This document shows, in pieces, positions 44,278 through 53,226 of a stretch of DNA of 64,000 bases (positions are counted from its first letter, which is position 1; every line of letters begins with the position of its first letter). The stretch covers positions 2,462,480 to 2,526,479 of the forward strand of contig NZ_CP150629.1 of the NCBI RefSeq assembly GCF_038022665.1, read 5' to 3'. The notes below the pieces were generated by a model. The model saw only the letters and a program-made list of their open reading frames with translations, made no database searches and was not told the DNA's origin. A program made the translations under genes and the position numbers. This DNA is from Methanolobus sp. WCC4. GTDB taxonomy: Archaea; Halobacteriota; Methanosarcinia; Methanosarcinales; Methanosarcinaceae.

Positions 44278-46032
44278 ATGGCAGGAACTATTGCAATCAA
44301 GAACGGTTATGTTTACGATCCGCTCAACGACATTAACGGCGAAATGATGGACATTTTCATCCAGGACGGAAAGGTCGTCACAGAACTTTCCGGCGCAGGC
44401 ATGAAAGATGTCAAGGAGATCGATGCAAAGGGCAAGACAGTTATGCCCGGTGGTGTTGATTCACACTCCCACGTAGCAGGAGCAAAGGTCAACGTCGGTA
44501 GGATGATGAGGCCAGAGGACCACTACAAACACTACCAGAAGAAGACCCCTCTTACACACTCCGGCTGTGGATACAGTGTACCTTCAGTATACCTTGGAGG
44601 ATACGAGTACTCAAAGATGGGATACACAACCGTCTTCGAGGCAGCTGTCCCACCAATGGAAGCACGCCACACACACGAGGAAATGCGCTCAACCCCTATG
44701 CTCGACATGGGCGGATATCTTGTACTCGGTAACAACTGGTTCCTTATGAGATACTTCAAGGAAGGAGATCTCGACAAGGCAGCAGCATATATCTCATGGA
44801 TGATGAGGACCCACAAGACCTACGGTATCAAATGTGTCAACCCTGCCGGTGTAGAGAACTGGGGATGGGGAGAGAACGTAGGAGCACTTGATCAGGAGAA
44901 CATCCACTTCGAGATCACACCTGAAGATATCATAAAGTCCCTCACAGAGCTCAATGAGAAGCTCGGTATCCCAATGCCAGTGCACCTGCACGCAAACAAC
45001 CTCGGTCACCCAGGATGCTGGGAGATCACAAGGGACTCACTCAAGATACCAAAGAACGTCAGGGCAAAGCCAAACACAGACGTCGAGTGGGCAGAGACAA
45101 AGAAGAACGCAAAGAGGCATGAATCCGTTTACCTTACACACTGCCAGTTCAATGCTTTCGGCGGCACATCATGGAGAGACTTCGAGTCCGGTGTTAAGGG
45201 AATCACCGACTATGTCAACAGTGTCGATCACGTCGTAATGGACAGTGGTTGTGTGCCATTCGGTGACGCAACAGTAATGACCGGTGACGGTCCTGCTATC
45301 CACGACCTCTACATGCTTACAGGCCACAAGTGGTCCAACACAGATGTAGAGTGTGAATGTGGATCTGGTGTACTCCCATTCGAATACCTGAAGGGCAACC
45401 CTGTACACAGTGTACAGTGGGCAATGGGTCTTGAGGTACTTCTCTACGTAAAGGACGCATGGAAGAGCATCATGACAACCGACAGTCCAAATGGTGGACC
45501 ATTCACAAAGTACCCACAGGTAATTGCATGGCTCATGTCCAACAAGGCAAGACAGGATACCATTGAAGAATGCCACAAGTGGGCACAGGACAGATCAGGT
45601 ATCGGTGGCGAGACAAGGGAAATGGATCTCTTTGAGATCGCAACCATCACCCGTGCAAACCCTGCAAGGACCATTGGTATGTCATACAGGAAGGGTACCC
45701 TTGGTATCGGTGCTGACGGTGACGTCGCTATCTATGATATCGATCCAAAGAGCCTCGAGGTCAACGACTACGAGAGCATCATAAGAGGATTCGAGAACGC
45801 TGCATACACCATCAAGGCAGGAGAGGTCGTCTCCCAGATGGGTGAGATCGTAGCGATCCCTGAGAAGAACACATTCTACTCCGACATCGCAGTCGATGAT
45901 GAAGCAGAACAGAGCATGCTCAAGGATGTCAAGAAGTGGTTCAAGTACTACACACTTGGTTTCGAAAGATACCCAACACCTGACAAGTACCTGGCAAACC
46001 CAACACCTATCCAGGTAAATGCGGAGAAGTGA
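44278..46032 (+). CDS. fmdA: Formylmethanofuran dehydrogenase subunit A (formyltransferring amidohydrolase)
   Basis: A 584-residue amidohydrolase-fold subunit that condenses formate, made at the FmdB site and moved through a tunnel, with methanofuran. The N-terminal metal motif VDSHSHVAGAKVN lies near residue 62, and further metal-ligand histidines are in MPVHLHANNLGHPG and LTHCQFNAFGG. Length is normal. The start is 2 bp after fmdF with the SD GAGAGG. The TGA stop lies directly before fmdC. Codon use here is strongly biased, as expected for a highly expressed methanogenesis gene. Confidence 0.96.
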   Translation: MAGTIAIKNGYVYDPLNDINGEMMDIFIQDGKVVTELSGAGMKDVKEIDAKGKTVMPGGVDSHSHVAGAKVNVGRMMRPEDHYKHYQKKTPLTHSGCGYSVPSVYLGGYEYSKMGYTTVFEAAVPPMEARHTHEEMRSTPMLDMGGYLVLGNNWFLMRYFKEGDLDKAAAYISWMMRTHKTYGIKCVNPAGVENWGWGENVGALDQENIHFEITPEDIIKSLTELNEKLGIPMPVHLHANNLGHPGCWEITRDSLKIPKNVRAKPNTDVEWAETKKNAKRHESVYLTHCQFNAFGGTSWRDFESGVKGITDYVNSVDHVVMDSGCVPFGDATVMTGDGPAIHDLYMLTGHKWSNTDVECECGSGVLPFEYLKGNPVHSVQWAMGLEVLLYVKDAWKSIMTTDSPNGGPFTKYPQVIAWLMSNKARQDTIEECHKWAQDRSGIGGETREMDLFEIATITRANPARTIGMSYRKGTLGIGADGDVAIYDIDPKSLEVNDYESIIRGFENAAYTIKAGEVVSQMGEIVAIPEKNTFYSDIAVDDEAEQSMLKDVKKWFKYYTLGFERYPTPDKYLANPTPIQVNAEK

Positions 46033-46037
46033 TTCTA

Positions 46038-46847
46038 ATGGCAGATGTAACTTTAAAACCAATAGGGAATTTCGACCTTACTGTTGAGGCAGAGGTTGTC
46101 ACACCTGACAACTTTGCCGGAAAAAGTGCTGATGAGATAGGTAAATTACTCGTCTGGCAGGGTCCTGCAGAGTACCCACTTTCCGACTATTTCTCAGTCG
46201 AAGGTAATGGAGGAAGCTCAGCAGAGGACACCACCATCATTGTAGATGGAGATATCCCAAGAGTAAAGCGCATAGGACAGGAAATGACAGCCGGTAAGGT
46301 CCTCATCAAGGGCAGTGCAGGAATGCACATGGGTTCAGCAATGAGCGGCGGCGAGATCATTATCGAAGGCGACGCAGACTCATGGGTAGGAATGGAAATG
46401 TCAGGCGGCTCCATTCACATCAAGGGTAACACAAAGGACCACCTCGGCTCCGCATACCGTGGTAGCTGGAAGGGTATGACCGGCGGACGTATCACCGTAG
46501 ACGGTGACGCAGTAAGCCAGGTAGGCGGCGGTCTCAGCGGTGGCGAGATCATCATCGGCGGCAGTGTAAAGCACTTCTGCGGTATCCGCATAAGCAGCGG
46601 TCTGATCTATGTGAAAGGAAACGCTTTCAGGACCGTTGGAGCAGAGATGACCGGTGGTACCATCGTTATCGGTGGATGCATTGAGAGATTCACACCAGGA
46701 TTTACATTGGAAGATGTTGAGTCCGATCTCAAATTCGGTGACATCGAATGCCCCGGAGAATACAAGAAGTTCACAGGCGACTATGCCATCCCACAGAAAG
46801 GAAAGGGAACAATGTACGTATCCTGTGACAGTAACGAGTGTCTGTGA
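46038..46847 (+). CDS. fmdC: Formylmethanofuran dehydrogenase subunit C
   Basis: A 269-residue beta-helix subunit related to the C-terminal domain of glutamate synthase. The repeated G-x-I-x-x-x-G pattern (GGEIIIEGDADSWVGMEMSGGSIHIKGN and following) covers most of the protein. ATG 46038 is preferred over GTG 46029, which overlaps the fmdA stop; GGAG at 46022 serves either. It stabilises the A-B-D core. Confidence 0.94.
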   Translation: MADVTLKPIGNFDLTVEAEVVTPDNFAGKSADEIGKLLVWQGPAEYPLSDYFSVEGNGGSSAEDTTIIVDGDIPRVKRIGQEMTAGKVLIKGSAGMHMGSAMSGGEIIIEGDADSWVGMEMSGGSIHIKGNTKDHLGSAYRGSWKGMTGGRITVDGDAVSQVGGGLSGGEIIIGGSVKHFCGIRISSGLIYVKGNAFRTVGAEMTGGTIVIGGCIERFTPGFTLEDVESDLKFGDIECPGEYKKFTGDYAIPQKGKGTMYVSCDSNECL

Positions 46848-46858
46848 GGTGTTTATTC

Positions 46859-47248
46859 ATGGAAGCATTACTCAATACAGGAAGTACAATTGATGAAGGA
46901 AGACTTGCCAAAGGCGGCAACAAGTATTCCGACGATTACACAAAAGAATGTGCAGTCTGCTGGATGTGCGCAGAGGATTACACCAGCCTTGGATGCCCTG
47001 AGAAAGTAGCAGTGACATCAAGGGACGGAAAGCACACAATTGCAGTTCGCCCAAAGGTAACAGAGGCAATGAGATCAGGACAGGTATTCATACCAAGGTC
47101 CATCTGGGCTAATGTTGTCGTTGAGCCAGACACATTCTCAACAGGTTCACCACGCTATAAGGGAGCTCCTGTTACAGTAGAACCAACTGATGAAGAGGTA
47201 CTCAGCGCCGAGGAAGTTGTCCTGAAGCTGTACATGGGAGGTGAATAA
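46859..47248 (+). CDS. fmdD: Formylmethanofuran dehydrogenase subunit D (molybdopterin-dinucleotide-binding)
   Basis: A 129-residue protein corresponding to the dinucleotide-binding beta-barrel of molybdo/tungsto-enzymes, split off from the catalytic subunit B. The central region VRPKVTEAMRSGQVFIPRSIWANVVV is typical. The ATG at 46859 has GAGGTG 7 nt upstream; a longer frame from GTG 46838 overlaps fmdC and lacks support. Its end is 2 bp before fmdB. Confidence 0.92.
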   Translation: MEALLNTGSTIDEGRLAKGGNKYSDDYTKECAVCWMCAEDYTSLGCPEKVAVTSRDGKHTIAVRPKVTEAMRSGQVFIPRSIWANVVVEPDTFSTGSPRYKGAPVTVEPTDEEVLSAEEVVLKLYMGGE

Positions 47249-47250
47249 TA

Positions 47251-48564
47251 ATGGTCTTTAAGAACATCATCTGTCCAGTATGTGGAGGTTCATGTGACGA
47301 CGTTCAGGTCGATCTTGATGTAGAGAACCGCACCATCGACGTTCAGAACGCATGTAAGATGGGTAACGCAAAGTTCCACGAAGTCGTGAGCTCACACAGG
47401 ATCATGAAGCCAACCATCAGAGAGAACGGCAAGGTCAAGGACGTCAGCTGGGAAGAAGCACTTGAGATGTCAGCAGACATTCTCGTGAATGCAAAACGCC
47501 CAATGTTCTTCCTTGGAAGTGAGACATCCTGTGAAGCACAGGAAGTAGGTCTTCACATTGCTGAATATCTTGGTGCACCTGCAGACTCCAACGCAACCAT
47601 CTGCCACGGACCAACTGTCATGGGTATCCAGGAATCCGGTATGGTAGGAGCTACCGCCGGTCAGGCAAAGAACAGGGCAGACATGATCGTATACTGGGGT
47701 GTCAATGCTCTGGAGTCCATGCCAAGGCACATGTCCAAATATGGTGTGTTCCCAAGAGGTTACTGGACTAAGAGAGGAAGGTTCGACAGGACAATGATCA
47801 CAGTGGACCCAAGGGTAACCCCTACCGCTGCTGCAGCAGACCTTCACCTTCAGCTTAACCCAAGTTCAGACTACGAACTTCTCAGCGCACTGTTCACCAT
47901 CCTCAACGGAAAGGAACCACACCCATCCGTTGAAGAGATCACAGGAATCCCGATCGCTTCAATGAAGCAGACAGTCGAGATGATGAAGGAAGCAAACTTC
48001 GTTGCTATCTACGTAGGTCTTGGTGTGTCATCATCATACGGTAAGCACAGGAACATTGAGATCGCACTGAACTTCGTCAAGGAGATGAACAACTACACCA
48101 AGTGTAACATCGGTGCTCTCAGAGGTCACTGTAACGTAGCAGGATTCAACCAGCTTGCATCCTACCTCTACGGTTACCCATTCGGTCTTGACTTTATGAA
48201 GGGATACCCAAGGTACAACCCTGGAGAGACCACCTGTGTGGACCTTCTCAGGGAGAAGGATGTTGATGCAGCATTCATCATGTCCGCCGATCTTGTGAAC
48301 CACATTCCGGCAGATGCTGCAAAGTACCTCGCAGATATTCCAATGATCTGCCTCGACATTGCACCATGCCCATCAACAACAGCAGCAGATGTAGTTCTGC
48401 CTGGTGTCATTGATGCTATGGAATGTGACGGTACGTTCTACAGGCTCGACAATGTACCTGTATACTTCGAACCATTCACAGATTCCCCATTCCCTGAAAC
48501 AAAGAGTAACGAGGACACCCTCAAGCAGCTCTTTGCAAAGGTAAAGGCAAAGAAGGAAGCATAA
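47251..48564 (+). CDS. fmdB: Formylmethanofuran dehydrogenase subunit B (catalytic)
   Basis: A 437-residue molybdo/tungsto-pterin subunit reducing CO2 to formate. The N-terminal [4Fe-4S] cysteines start with CPVCGGSCDD. The metal ligand is Cys118 in NATICHGPTVMG, so this is a cysteine, not selenocysteine, enzyme. Length matches the family. The SD GGAGGTG precedes the ATG. It is the last gene of the operon; cfbA follows after 288 bp with its own SD and leader. Confidence 0.95.
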   Translation: MVFKNIICPVCGGSCDDVQVDLDVENRTIDVQNACKMGNAKFHEVVSSHRIMKPTIRENGKVKDVSWEEALEMSADILVNAKRPMFFLGSETSCEAQEVGLHIAEYLGAPADSNATICHGPTVMGIQESGMVGATAGQAKNRADMIVYWGVNALESMPRHMSKYGVFPRGYWTKRGRFDRTMITVDPRVTPTAAAADLHLQLNPSSDYELLSALFTILNGKEPHPSVEEITGIPIASMKQTVEMMKEANFVAIYVGLGVSSSYGKHRNIEIALNFVKEMNNYTKCNIGALRGHCNVAGFNQLASYLYGYPFGLDFMKGYPRYNPGETTCVDLLREKDVDAAFIMSADLVNHIPADAAKYLADIPMICLDIAPCPSTTAADVVLPGVIDAMECDGTFYRLDNVPVYFEPFTDSPFPETKSNEDTLKQLFAKVKAKKEA

Positions 48565-48851
48565 GCTTAAAACTAGAACTTCGATGTGGACGTTATCATA
48601 AGGGAAGGTTTTGCCTTTTCCGGGATAGCGTTCATATATCTACTTTTTTTGAAATCTTATAATTCTGCAGGAACTTGAGGAGCTTGCTCTGTGTATTTCT
48701 TACCTGTAAGGGATTCATAGAACCTGATACAAAAGTAGATAATACAGACATAGAAGACAAAACCATTATATCCCATAACCACCCTACTACCCCCGTTAGT
48801 AACACAAATACTATTGAGAATATTACTACATTTTACAAAGAAGGTTACATT

Positions 48852-49247
48852 ATGAGTGAAAAAATCGGAATTTTAGCTATTGGACACGGCAGCAGATTAC
48901 CATACAACAACCAGGTAGTCACAGAGATCGCTAACATGATCGCAGAGGCACATCCTGAGTACGTCGTAAAGGCAGGATTCATGGAGAACAGCGAGCCTAC
49001 CGTAGAAGAGGCACTCATGTCCTTTGAAGGAACAGGAGTAACAACCATCGCTGCAGCACCAGTCTTCCTTGCATCCGGAATCCACATCACAAAGGATATC
49101 CCTGCGATCCTCAAGCTCGACCCTGAGACAAACGAAGGAGAGCTCGAACTTGACGGAAACAAGGTCAGGATCGTATACGCAAAGCCTCTTGGAAGCGACG
49201 AGCTCATTGCAGACCTCATCTTCAAGAGAGCACAGGAAGTCCTTTAA
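48852..49247 (+). CDS. cfbA: Sirohydrochlorin cobaltochelatase/nickelochelatase, copy 1
   Basis: A 131-residue short class II chelatase (CbiX-S/CfbA) that inserts Co2+ for cobalamin or Ni2+ for coenzyme F430 into sirohydrochlorin. Metal-ligand histidines are in the start motif [14 protein letters not shown] (His12) and [11 protein letters not shown] (His78). The start 48852 is fixed by GAAGG 7 nt upstream and by match to copy 2; an upstream in-frame ATG would add an unrelated tail. The tandem paralogue is at 49826. A terminator follows directly. Confidence 0.93.
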   Translation: MSEKIGILAIGHGSRLPYNNQVVTEIANMIAEAHPEYVVKAGFMENSEPTVEEALMSFEGTGVTTIAAAPVFLASGIHITKDIPAILKLDPETNEGELELDGNKVRIVYAKPLGSDELIADLIFKRAQEVL

Positions 49248-49276
49248 GCTGTGTCATTGACACAGTACTCTTTTTT
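49248..49276 (+). terminator. Terminator after cfbA copy 1
   Basis: CTGTGTC (49249-49255), loop ATT, then GACACAG (49259-49265), followed by CTCTTTTTT. The equivalent hairpin after copy 2 has compensatory base changes. Confidence 0.75.
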
Positions 49277-49367
49277 AGCTTTATTATCCTGTTAGGGAAT
49301 ATTTCGTTTTATCTTGCAACAGGAATTGTTTAAGGATCTTGATTATGCAGGATCTATGTAAATTCCG

Positions 49368-49725
49368 TCTTTCAACTCGGCAATTTTCAATAACTGCATT
49401 ATTTCACTAGTTTTCAGGATGTCAGTGAAGGAACGCACCGCCTGCGGCGGATGGTTGCACTGTTTTTTGTTTTTGGATAATCCTTTGTTGAGCTATCAGA
49501 AACACAAGAACAAATAACAAGTTTGCCAAATAGGAACTCATGAATAACTATGATCATCCCGAAGGGTCCGGCGAAGCCGGCACATTCCGAAAAGGTGAAT
49601 AAGATAATTGGTTGACTGCAACTTATTTTCTACATACCGAGCACATAAAAACAGCGCTATTCCCCATAAGATCAATAATTGCGATAATGACAGACATACA
49701 CAACCTTATGAGCCATTCAAATAAG
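49368..49725. repeat. Dispersed structured repeat, copy B
   Basis: This copy is homologous by eye to 10975-11330. Conserved blocks are GTGAAGGAACG..CCGCCTGCGGCGGATGG at 49424-49454 and, near 49538-49600, TCATGAATAACTA, CATCCCG-AGGGTC, GCGAAGCCGGCACA and TCCGAAAAGGTGA. Hairpins: CCGCC-TGC-GGCGG, CCC-GAA-GGG (49558-49566) and CCGGC-GAA-GCCGG (49568-49580), the last more perfect than in copy A. It lies between the two cfbA copies. A 62-codon minus-strand frame at 49623-49811 is probably not coding because the frame is not kept in copy A. Confidence 0.7.
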
Positions 49726-49825
49726 AATCTCCTAATATCCCATATAGATTGCAAGTAAAGTCTGTCTCTTTTGCAAAGAGATATATACTTTCCTACTAAT
49801 GATATTTTCAAAAAGAAGGTATACT

Positions 49826-50221
49826 ATGAGTGAAAAAATTGGAATTCTGGCTATTGGGCACGGCAGCAAATTACCATATAACAATCAGGTAGTCACTTCG
49901 ATCGCTAACATGATCGCAGAGAAGCATCCTGAATATATCATCAAGGTGGGCTTTGTAGAGCACAGTGAACCCAAGGTCAAAGAGGCACTAATGTCCTTTG
50001 AAGGTACAGGTGTGACAAAAATAGCTGCAGCTCCTATATTCATGGCATCGGGAGTACACCTCACCGAGGACATCCCCGAGTTCCTTGATCTTGACCCTGA
50101 GACAAACGAAGGAGAGGTCGAGTTCGACGGACAGAAGGTGAAGATCACCTATGCGAAGCCTCTTGGAAGTGACAGGCTTATTGCGGACCTCATCTTCAAG
50201 AGAGTTCAGGAAGCTCTTTAA
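49826..50221 (+). CDS. cfbA: Sirohydrochlorin cobaltochelatase/nickelochelatase, copy 2
   Basis: A 131-residue paralogue of the gene at 48852, nearly identical in length and motifs ([22 protein letters not shown]). The upstream sequence AAAAGAAGGT..ACATT/ACT ATGAGTGAAAAAAT is shared with copy 1, as is the terminator design. The region duplicated in tandem and then diverged, perhaps so that one copy serves F430 (Ni) and the other cobamide (Co). Which is which cannot be read from sequence. Confidence 0.92.
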   Translation: MSEKIGILAIGHGSKLPYNNQVVTSIANMIAEKHPEYIIKVGFVEHSEPKVKEALMSFEGTGVTKIAAAPIFMASGVHLTEDIPEFLDLDPETNEGEVEFDGQKVKITYAKPLGSDRLIADLIFKRVQEAL

Positions 50222-50222
50222 G

Positions 50223-50250
50223 TTGTGCCATTGGCACAATCCCTTCTTTT
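50223..50250 (+). terminator. Terminator after cfbA copy 2
   Basis: TTGTGCC (50223-50229), loop ATT, GGCACAA (50233-50239), then CCCTTCTTTT. It matches the copy-1 terminator in loop and position, with paired substitutions that keep the stem. Confidence 0.72.
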
Positions 50251-50306
50251 CTTATTTTATTTGAGTCGATGAAAATACCCTGTTTTTAGTCATTGATGGA
50301 AAATAC

Positions 50307-50780
50307 ATGATCAAGGAACTGGAAAACTGTGAAATAGATGTCGTAATGGACATCTGGCTTAAGACCAATATCAGTTCACACAGCTTCATACCTGAAGAAT
50401 ACTGGATATCAAATTATAGTGTTGTCAAAGAGGAATATCTGCCGATATCTAAGACATTTGTCTATATAGAAGATAACGTGACCAGAGGCTTTATAGGCGT
50501 GATCGATGGCCATTTCATTGGTGCATTGTTCGTTCAGGAAGAGTATCAGGGGAAAGGGATCGGACAGAAACTACTGGACCATTGCAAGTCACTTTATTCA
50601 AATCTTGAACTGGGAGTCTACACAGAAAATAAAGTGGCTGTTGGATTTTACACGAAAAATGGTTTTATAGTAAAGAAAGAACAGCCCAATGAGGATTCAG
50701 GCTTTATGGAATATGTAATGTCATGGAAAAAAGAATTAAAAGCCATTGAATTCGACCAGAATGGAGGTAATGGCCTTTAA
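50307..50780 (+). CDS. GNAT family N-acetyltransferase
   Basis: A 157-residue GNAT enzyme. The acetyl-CoA motif A is ALFVQEEYQGKGIGQKLLDHCK (Q/RxxGxG/A type) near residue 72, and motif B AVGFYTKNGFIVKKEQ near 112. The N-terminal half (IKELENCEIDVVMDIWLKTN) resembles YjaB-like acetyltransferases. Acceptor unknown; small molecules or protein N-termini are possible. A weak SD (GGA) lies 7 nt upstream. It is not in an obvious operon. Confidence 0.88.
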   Translation: MIKELENCEIDVVMDIWLKTNISSHSFIPEEYWISNYSVVKEEYLPISKTFVYIEDNVTRGFIGVIDGHFIGALFVQEEYQGKGIGQKLLDHCKSLYSNLELGVYTENKVAVGFYTKNGFIVKKEQPNEDSGFMEYVMSWKKELKAIEFDQNGGNGL

Positions 50781-50815
50781 TTCTTTAATGGGAAGCTCCA
50801 CATGGACATTTGATC

Positions 50816-51868
50816 TCAGGCAACAATTCCAAACTGGTCCGATCTTGAACTGACAGCACTTTCTATTATGTCCGCAATATCATTGCGTGCAATATCAGTC
50901 ACTGCTGCAAATACTGTCATTTTTCCATCTTCATTGGCTCCGATGCTGAGATATTCTATCTCTGGCCGATCCTGGTAGGAGGTAATACTGACCTTAAAAG
51001 CTACAGACCCCGTGTGAAGAAACATTTTAAGGTGTCCCAGGAATCGAGGGTTCAACATCATAACACTTTTCTTGATGCTTCCCATCAGCTCCAGAGCCAT
51101 ATGAGTCAGATGACCCAGCTCAGAGGAACTGCTTATAGAATAAGAATCTGCATAACTGCTCACATTGAAGTGATTGAACTCATCCGTTTCAGGAGTGCAG
51201 GAATCAGCGTGGAGTGATTTTTCTGATCTTGTGATCCCGTCGCTCATCCCCTGATCGTTATCCATCAGGTTTCTGAAAAGTGAGTCTGCAAAACCCATGA
51301 ATGAACCATCATCCCACTTCAGTGACAGAGAATGAAGTTCAGCATCTGAATTTATCTCTTGTATGGTAGTTTCAAATTCAGACAATTTAGGTGTGCTTAA
51401 CAGGTCTTTCTTGTTAAGCAGGACAATATCTGCATTCTCTATCTGTTTTGTAATTGAATCACCGGAGTGCTGCATCAGGTCTTCGAATTTACTGCCATCG
51501 ATCACTCCTATTATCGGACCCATGCTGACCTCTGGTCCGAAATCCATCTTCTCGATCTGCTCTTTGATCCTTAGCGGAAATGCAACTCCTGTAGGTTCAA
51601 TAAGGAGGATGTCAGGGTCATATTGTGCCTGCACCAGTGCTATATTTCCCTCGAGGGCATACTTCAGGGTACAACAGATGCAACCCCTGGGAATCTCCTT
51701 TGATTCCAGTCCATTCTCACTGATAACATGCCCGTCAACACCCACATCCCCAATGTCGTTCACAAGCACCGATACACTCAATCCTTTGTTCTGCAGGTAT
51801 TTCCCTATCCTGATAACAGAAGTTGTTTTCCCACTACCAAGAAAACCACTGACAATAACTATTTTCAT
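50816..51868 (-). CDS. COG0523 (CobW/HypB-like) metal-chaperone GTPase
   Basis: A 350-residue G3E GTPase. Walker A is GFLGSGKTTSVI (residue 8 on). The family's metal-binding CxCC motif is RGCICCTLKYAL (about 63-72). SVLVNDIGDVGVDG and NKKDLL (G4) follow. A short C-terminal CobW_C-like domain includes PRFLGHLKMFLHTG. It is the downstream partner of the His-rich homologue at 51907-53226 (38 bp between genes), so the two are cotranscribed. Such proteins deliver Zn, Co, Fe or other metals to enzymes with GTP hydrolysis; target unknown. Confidence 0.9.
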   Translation of the reverse strand: MKIVIVSGFLGSGKTTSVIRIGKYLQNKGLSVSVLVNDIGDVGVDGHVISENGLESKEIPRGCICCTLKYALEGNIALVQAQYDPDILLIEPTGVAFPLRIKEQIEKMDFGPEVSMGPIIGVIDGSKFEDLMQHSGDSITKQIENADIVLLNKKDLLSTPKLSEFETTIQEINSDAELHSLSLKWDDGSFMGFADSLFRNLMDNDQGMSDGITRSEKSLHADSCTPETDEFNHFNVSSYADSYSISSSSELGHLTHMALELMGSIKKSVMMLNPRFLGHLKMFLHTGSVAFKVSITSYQDRPEIEYLSIGANEDGKMTVFAAVTDIARNDIADIIESAVSSRSDQFGIVA

Positions 51869-51906
51869 GTAATCCTCCTTACTGAATGATCAGGGTCGCT
51901 TAATGA

Positions 51907-53226
51907 TCAAAGCAGACAGTCACTATCTCCTGTGCTGCAAGCGGTCAGGTCATGATCGTAGATATCATCCATGGCATCATCCTCTTCATGCAAATGCCTG
52001 TGCCCATGTCCATGGTGGTGGTCATGACTGTGATGATGATGGTCATCGTCATGATCGTGGTGATGGTCGTGATCATGAGGGTCATGAAGGCGCTGCGTTA
52101 CCATGTCCCTGCTGGCAAATGACCTTTCAACATTTTCATCTACAAGGTGCACAAGATCGTCCTCATGCATGCCGGAAACAGCAGTCAGGATCTTAAATCT
52201 TGGACCGGAATGTACAGCTGTTTGTATTATATTGACTGCAGGTTCTTCAGAATGTGATGTTACACTTATTTTCACAGTTTCTGCTGAAGTTTCCAGGAAC
52301 ATTTTTAAATGGCCGACAAATTCAGGACTGAATCCAATGACCTCTGACTTAACGTTCCTGGCTATTTCCATAGCGATCTCCATTGCAAGCTCTGAATCAA
52401 TATCTTTTTCCAGTATCCTGTAGTCGTTTGCATATGAAGCAAGTCCTGAACTTTCACTATCATAGTGTGTATGACGGTGTCCATGATCGTGGTGATCATC
52501 ATGGTCGTGGTGGTCACCATGGTGATGATGTTCATCGTGACCATGTCCTGCTTCCTGCTGAATAATTTCTTCCGTATGCACCTGTTCAAAAGCAGCCTCT
52601 TTTTCAGCAATTTTTTCTGCAATGAGGTTAGGGACAATCATTTTCATTAATTTACTGAAACCTTTGTCCCCTTTATTTGAAGACATTTTGATGACCTTTG
52701 CTTCCGGATTCAACTGCTGGACCGATTCTTCAAGTATGGGAACTCTTATAGGTTCGATCAGATCGGTTTTATTAATGGCCAGTATTTCCGCATCCTCTAT
52801 CTGCCTTAATGCATATACTTTGACCGACTTCATAATATCTTTGAACCGGCTGCCGTCTATAAGTGTGACAAGTGGTGCAACCCTTAACTTGTCCCTGAAG
52901 TCCATCAGTTCAAGTTCCTTTTTGATAAGATTTGGAAATGCGATCCCTGATGGTTCCACGAGAATATAATCGGGATTGTATGAGTTGTAAAGTTCGGTAA
53001 GCGTTGTTTTCATATTGATCTTCAGCGTGCAGCAGATGCATCCGTTCGTTATCTCTTTTGTATCAAGTCCGTATTTTGATATCAGGTCCCCGTCAATGCC
53101 TACCTCACCGACCTCGTTCACTATTATCGCAACCGTGTTACCCCTTTCAGCCAGTTCCTTGCCTACGTTGATCACTGTTGTTGTCTTTCCGCTTCCTAAA
53201 AAGCCTCCTATGATGATTGCCTCCAT
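51907..53226 (-). CDS. COG0523 metal-chaperone GTPase with two histidine-rich segments
   Basis: A 439-residue G3E GTPase paralogous to its neighbour: GFLGSGKTTTVI, CICCTLKINMKTT and INKTDLI are intact. Two metal-storage-like insertions stand out. One lies in the linker (about residues 228-252), dense in His and Asp. The other is near the C-terminus (about 380-420), where more than half the residues are His. These should bind several Ni2+, Co2+ or Zn2+ ions, as in HypB or some CobW/ZNG proteins. Nearby cfbA chelatases and methanogenesis metalloenzymes make Ni or Co plausible. It is the first gene of the pair; an SD (AAGGAGG) precedes the ATG at 53226. Confidence 0.9.
   Translation of the reverse strand: MEAIIIGGFLGSGKTTTVINVGKELAERGNTVAIIVNEVGEVGIDGDLISKYGLDTKEITNGCICCTLKINMKTTLTELYNSYNPDYILVEPSGIAFPNLIKKELELMDFRDKLRVAPLVTLIDGSRFKDIMKSVKVYALRQIEDAEILAINKTDLIEPIRVPILEESVQQLNPEAKVIKMSSNKGDKGFSKLMKMIVPNLIAEKIAEKEAAFEQVHTEEIIQQEAGHGHDEHHHHGDHHDHDDHHDHGHRHTHYDSESSGLASYANDYRILEKDIDSELAMEIAMEIARNVKSEVIGFSPEFVGHLKMFLETSAETVKISVTSHSEEPAVNIIQTAVHSGPRFKILTAVSGMHEDDLVHLVDENVERSFASRDMVTQRLHDPHDHDHHHDHDDDHHHHSHDHHHGHGHRHLHEEDDAMDDIYDHDLTACSTGDSDCLL

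Noticed and set aside
43256-48564. Selenocysteine-containing formylmethanofuran dehydrogenase
   Set aside because: The metal-ligand position 118 of subunit B is encoded by TGC, a normal cysteine codon.
49623-49811. 62-codon minus-strand open frame in repeat copy B, with a hydrophobic centre and cysteines
   Set aside because: The corresponding part of copy A is only partly similar in protein terms, and indels in the hairpin region break the frame. No SD precedes it.
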